This document shows, one piece after another, positions 24,361-25,288 of a stretch of DNA of 25,288 nucleotides. Where the stretch lies: positions 1-25,288 of the forward strand of contig DKBH01000098.1 in NCBI GenBank assembly GCA_002451165.1, read 5' to 3'. Under the pieces are notes generated by a model. The model saw nothing but the letters and a program-made list of their open reading frames with translations, ran no database searches and was not told where the DNA came from. The DNA comes from Nitrospiraceae bacterium UBA6905 (GTDB lineage Bacteria; Nitrospirota; Thermodesulfovibrionia; Thermodesulfovibrionales; UBA6898). How positions within the stretch are numbered: the first letter of the stretch is position 1; each line of letters begins with the position of its first letter. The position numbers and the translations under genes are program-made.

Positions 24361-24366
24361 TATAAT
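24361..24366 (+). promoter_or_regulatory. Candidate -10 box of the DUF3617 gene
   Basis: A perfect TATAAT 51 bases before the ATG at 24418. No good -35 at 16-19 bases; TTGTTC at 24335-24340 would need a 20-base spacer. A small GCCGG/CCGGC hairpin (24385-24400) lies between it and the ribosome site. Confidence 0.4.
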
Positions 24367-24417
24367 GGAAACGAATATATCTGAAGCCGGCTTGCACCGG
24401 CAGAACAGGAGAACATA

Positions 24418-24885
24418 ATGATACGCAGCTCTAGCTTGATACAATTAATGGTTCTATTAGTCTTGGGTCTTATGGTTGGTGGATGCGGCAAGAAAGAAGA
24501 AACAACAAGTGCTCCGCCTGAAAAGCCGGCTGCGGTGAAGGGGGTTAACATGCAGGAGGGTAAATGGGAGATCACCTCAACCTTCGAAATGGAAGGCATG
24601 CCCGCCGGCATGATGCAACCCCAGACTTTTACTACCTGCCTCAAGCAAAATGATTATGTGCCACGGGACGAAGAGCAGAAGGACTGCAGCATGAAGAACG
24701 TTACCATTGATGGTGACACTGTCTCATGGGAGGTCGTCTGCAAGGACTCAAGCGGAAGAGGAAGGGTTACGTATGCGGGCAGCACCTTTGATGGCATAAT
24801 GGAAACCTTTATGAAAGAGGGGGGCAAAGAATCAACCGCCAAGATGACAATGAAAGGAAAGCGAACCGGTCCTTGTGATAAGTAG
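24418..24885 (+). CDS. DUF3617 family lipoprotein
   Basis: A 155-residue protein. The signal ends in Val-Gly-Gly-Cys (Cys23), so a lipoprotein is predicted. The mature part has the DUF3617 pattern: GKWEITSTFEMEGMP, a run of conserved cysteines in FTTCLKQ, KDCSMKN and VVCKD, then a central DGDTVSWE and a final GPC. DUF3617 proteins are small periplasmic or outer-membrane proteins of unknown function, with cysteines likely paired as disulfides. AGGAGA lies seven bases upstream of the ATG. A strong terminator follows, so this is probably a single-gene unit. A neighbouring disulfide-handling protein (22406-23101) could act on it, but that is conjecture. Confidence 0.8.
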   Translation: MIRSSSLIQLMVLLVLGLMVGGCGKKEETTSAPPEKPAAVKGVNMQEGKWEITSTFEMEGMPAGMMQPQTFTTCLKQNDYVPRDEEQKDCSMKNVTIDGDTVSWEVVCKDSSGRGRVTYAGSTFDGIMETFMKEGGKESTAKMTMKGKRTGPCDK

Positions 24886-24910
24886 TTTGGGTATTATCCA
24901 GCACGGAAAG

Positions 24911-24935
24911 GCCCGGATCAGTGTCCGGGCTTTTC
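24911..24935 (+). terminator. Intrinsic terminator after the DUF3617 gene
   Basis: The perfect 7-bp stem GCCCGGA (24911-24917) and TCCGGGC (24924-24930), with a 6-base loop, is followed by TTTTC. It lies 25 bases after the stop codon. Confidence 0.88.
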
Positions 24936-24993
24936 TTATGTGTTGATAGCACACAGTTGCTGCATCTTCTTAATCTGCACTGAACACTAATTG

Positions 24994-25288
24994 TGTTGAC
25001 AATCGGTCTTCCGGCTAAGCGCTTCGCCTGTTACGCCGCTGCTTCCATCACCTCCTTGTCATAGACATATTGCTGGTAGAGTTCCAGTCCTTCGACGAAG
25101 GTCTGCATAGGCGTCTTTCCCTGACAATAGCGCCCTTGGTTCGTCCTCTCCGTGTTATACCATGTCATGAAATCATCCAGGTCCGCCTGGATCTCGTCGA
25201 TGGATCGGTAGAGCTTCTTTCGGAAGGCAACCTTGTAGAACTCCTCCTGGATTGTCTGGTTGAGACGCTCTGCAGCCCCGTTGGTCTG
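24994..25288 (-). mobile_element. Right end of an IS481/IS3-type insertion sequence, partial
   Basis: The 3' end of a transposase gene on the minus strand runs off the window. TGTTGACAATCGG at 24994 onward, 37 bases beyond the stop codon, has the TGT-type start expected for an element terminus. The exact end and any target duplication cannot be fixed without the other end. Confidence 0.55.
25031..25288 (-). CDS. IS481/IS3-type transposase, C-terminal part
   Basis: The last 85 codons, ending in TAA at 25033-25031. The visible part starts with Gln-Thr-Asn-Gly-Ala-Ala-Glu-Arg, which includes the third catalytic acidic residue of the DDE integrase core. It continues through EEFYKVAFRKKLY, the YNTERTNQGRYCQGKTPMQTF motif and a basic-free tail. 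The TPMQTF ending is typical of IS481-type transposases. The N-terminal helix-turn-helix and first two catalytic aspartates lie outside the window. Confidence 0.85.
   Translation of the reverse strand, partial: QTNGAAERLNQTIQEEFYKVAFRKKLYRSIDEIQADLDDFMTWYNTERTNQGRYCQGKTPMQTFVEGLELYQQYVYDKEVMEAAA

Overview
The window looks like chromosomal sequence of a Gram-negative, probably anaerobic, diderm bacterium. The evidence is a complete Tol-Pal envelope operon, several lipoproteins, a Tat-exported DUF362 protein, a NapH/NapG-like polyferredoxin and mixed moderate GC. The gene set and style (DUF6599, DUF362, DUF4388-DnaJ-TPR, AMMECR1, mtnA) would fit Nitrospirota or a former deltaproteobacterial lineage. 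That placement is inference only, since there is no rRNA or other phylogenetic marker here.

Layout. (1) 1-3717, plus strand: a tight redox cluster holding the end of an iron-sulfur aldo/keto reductase, a DUF6599 membrane-anchored protein, a Tat-signal DUF362 protein and a 505-residue membrane polyferredoxin, joined by overlapping stop/start codons. (2) 3718-7330: an eroded stretch with an exact 20-bp tandem duplication, a minus-strand family 39 glycosyltransferase pseudogene (two stops, at least two frameshifts) and an IS256-family element (6025-7321). The element has an 8-bp target duplication and a frameshifted transposase, and it sits three bases beyond the 3' end of a tRNA-Ser(UGA) gene (7333-7422, minus). 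(3) 7499-13566, plus strand: promoter, then tolQ (one apparent inserted base), tolR, tolA-like, tolB, pal, cpoB/ybgF, moaA and moaC, nearly all overlapping or a few bases apart. (4) 20463-13595, minus strand: a likely seven-gene operon of a soluble PRC-MgtE_N-CBS protein, an NRAMP-like transporter, mtnA, a long-chain polyprenyl diphosphate synthase, an AMMECR1 protein, a small coiled-coil membrane protein and a DUF4388-DnaJ-TPR protein. (5) 20464-25288: accessory or decaying DNA with an ISNCY-family transposase relic, a DsbC-like lipoprotein, an unrecognised 137-residue protein, a DUF3617 lipoprotein with a clear terminator, and the 3' end of an IS481/IS3-type transposase running off the window.

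The most interesting unit is the pair at 17969-20463. The intracellular Mg2+-sensing module of MgtE (MgtE_N plus two CBS domains) is present without the MgtE channel. It carries PRC-barrel domains in front and its stop codon overlaps the start of an NRAMP-fold transporter. That transporter's metal site is altered: DPGN reads DASG, and the TM6 metal-binding methionine is replaced by threonine. I infer a two-component Mg2+ (or other hard-cation) transport system in which the MgtE regulatory module gates an NRAMP-type permease. The second unit worth attention is the Tat/DUF362/DUF6599/polyferredoxin cluster at the left end, whose function I cannot name.
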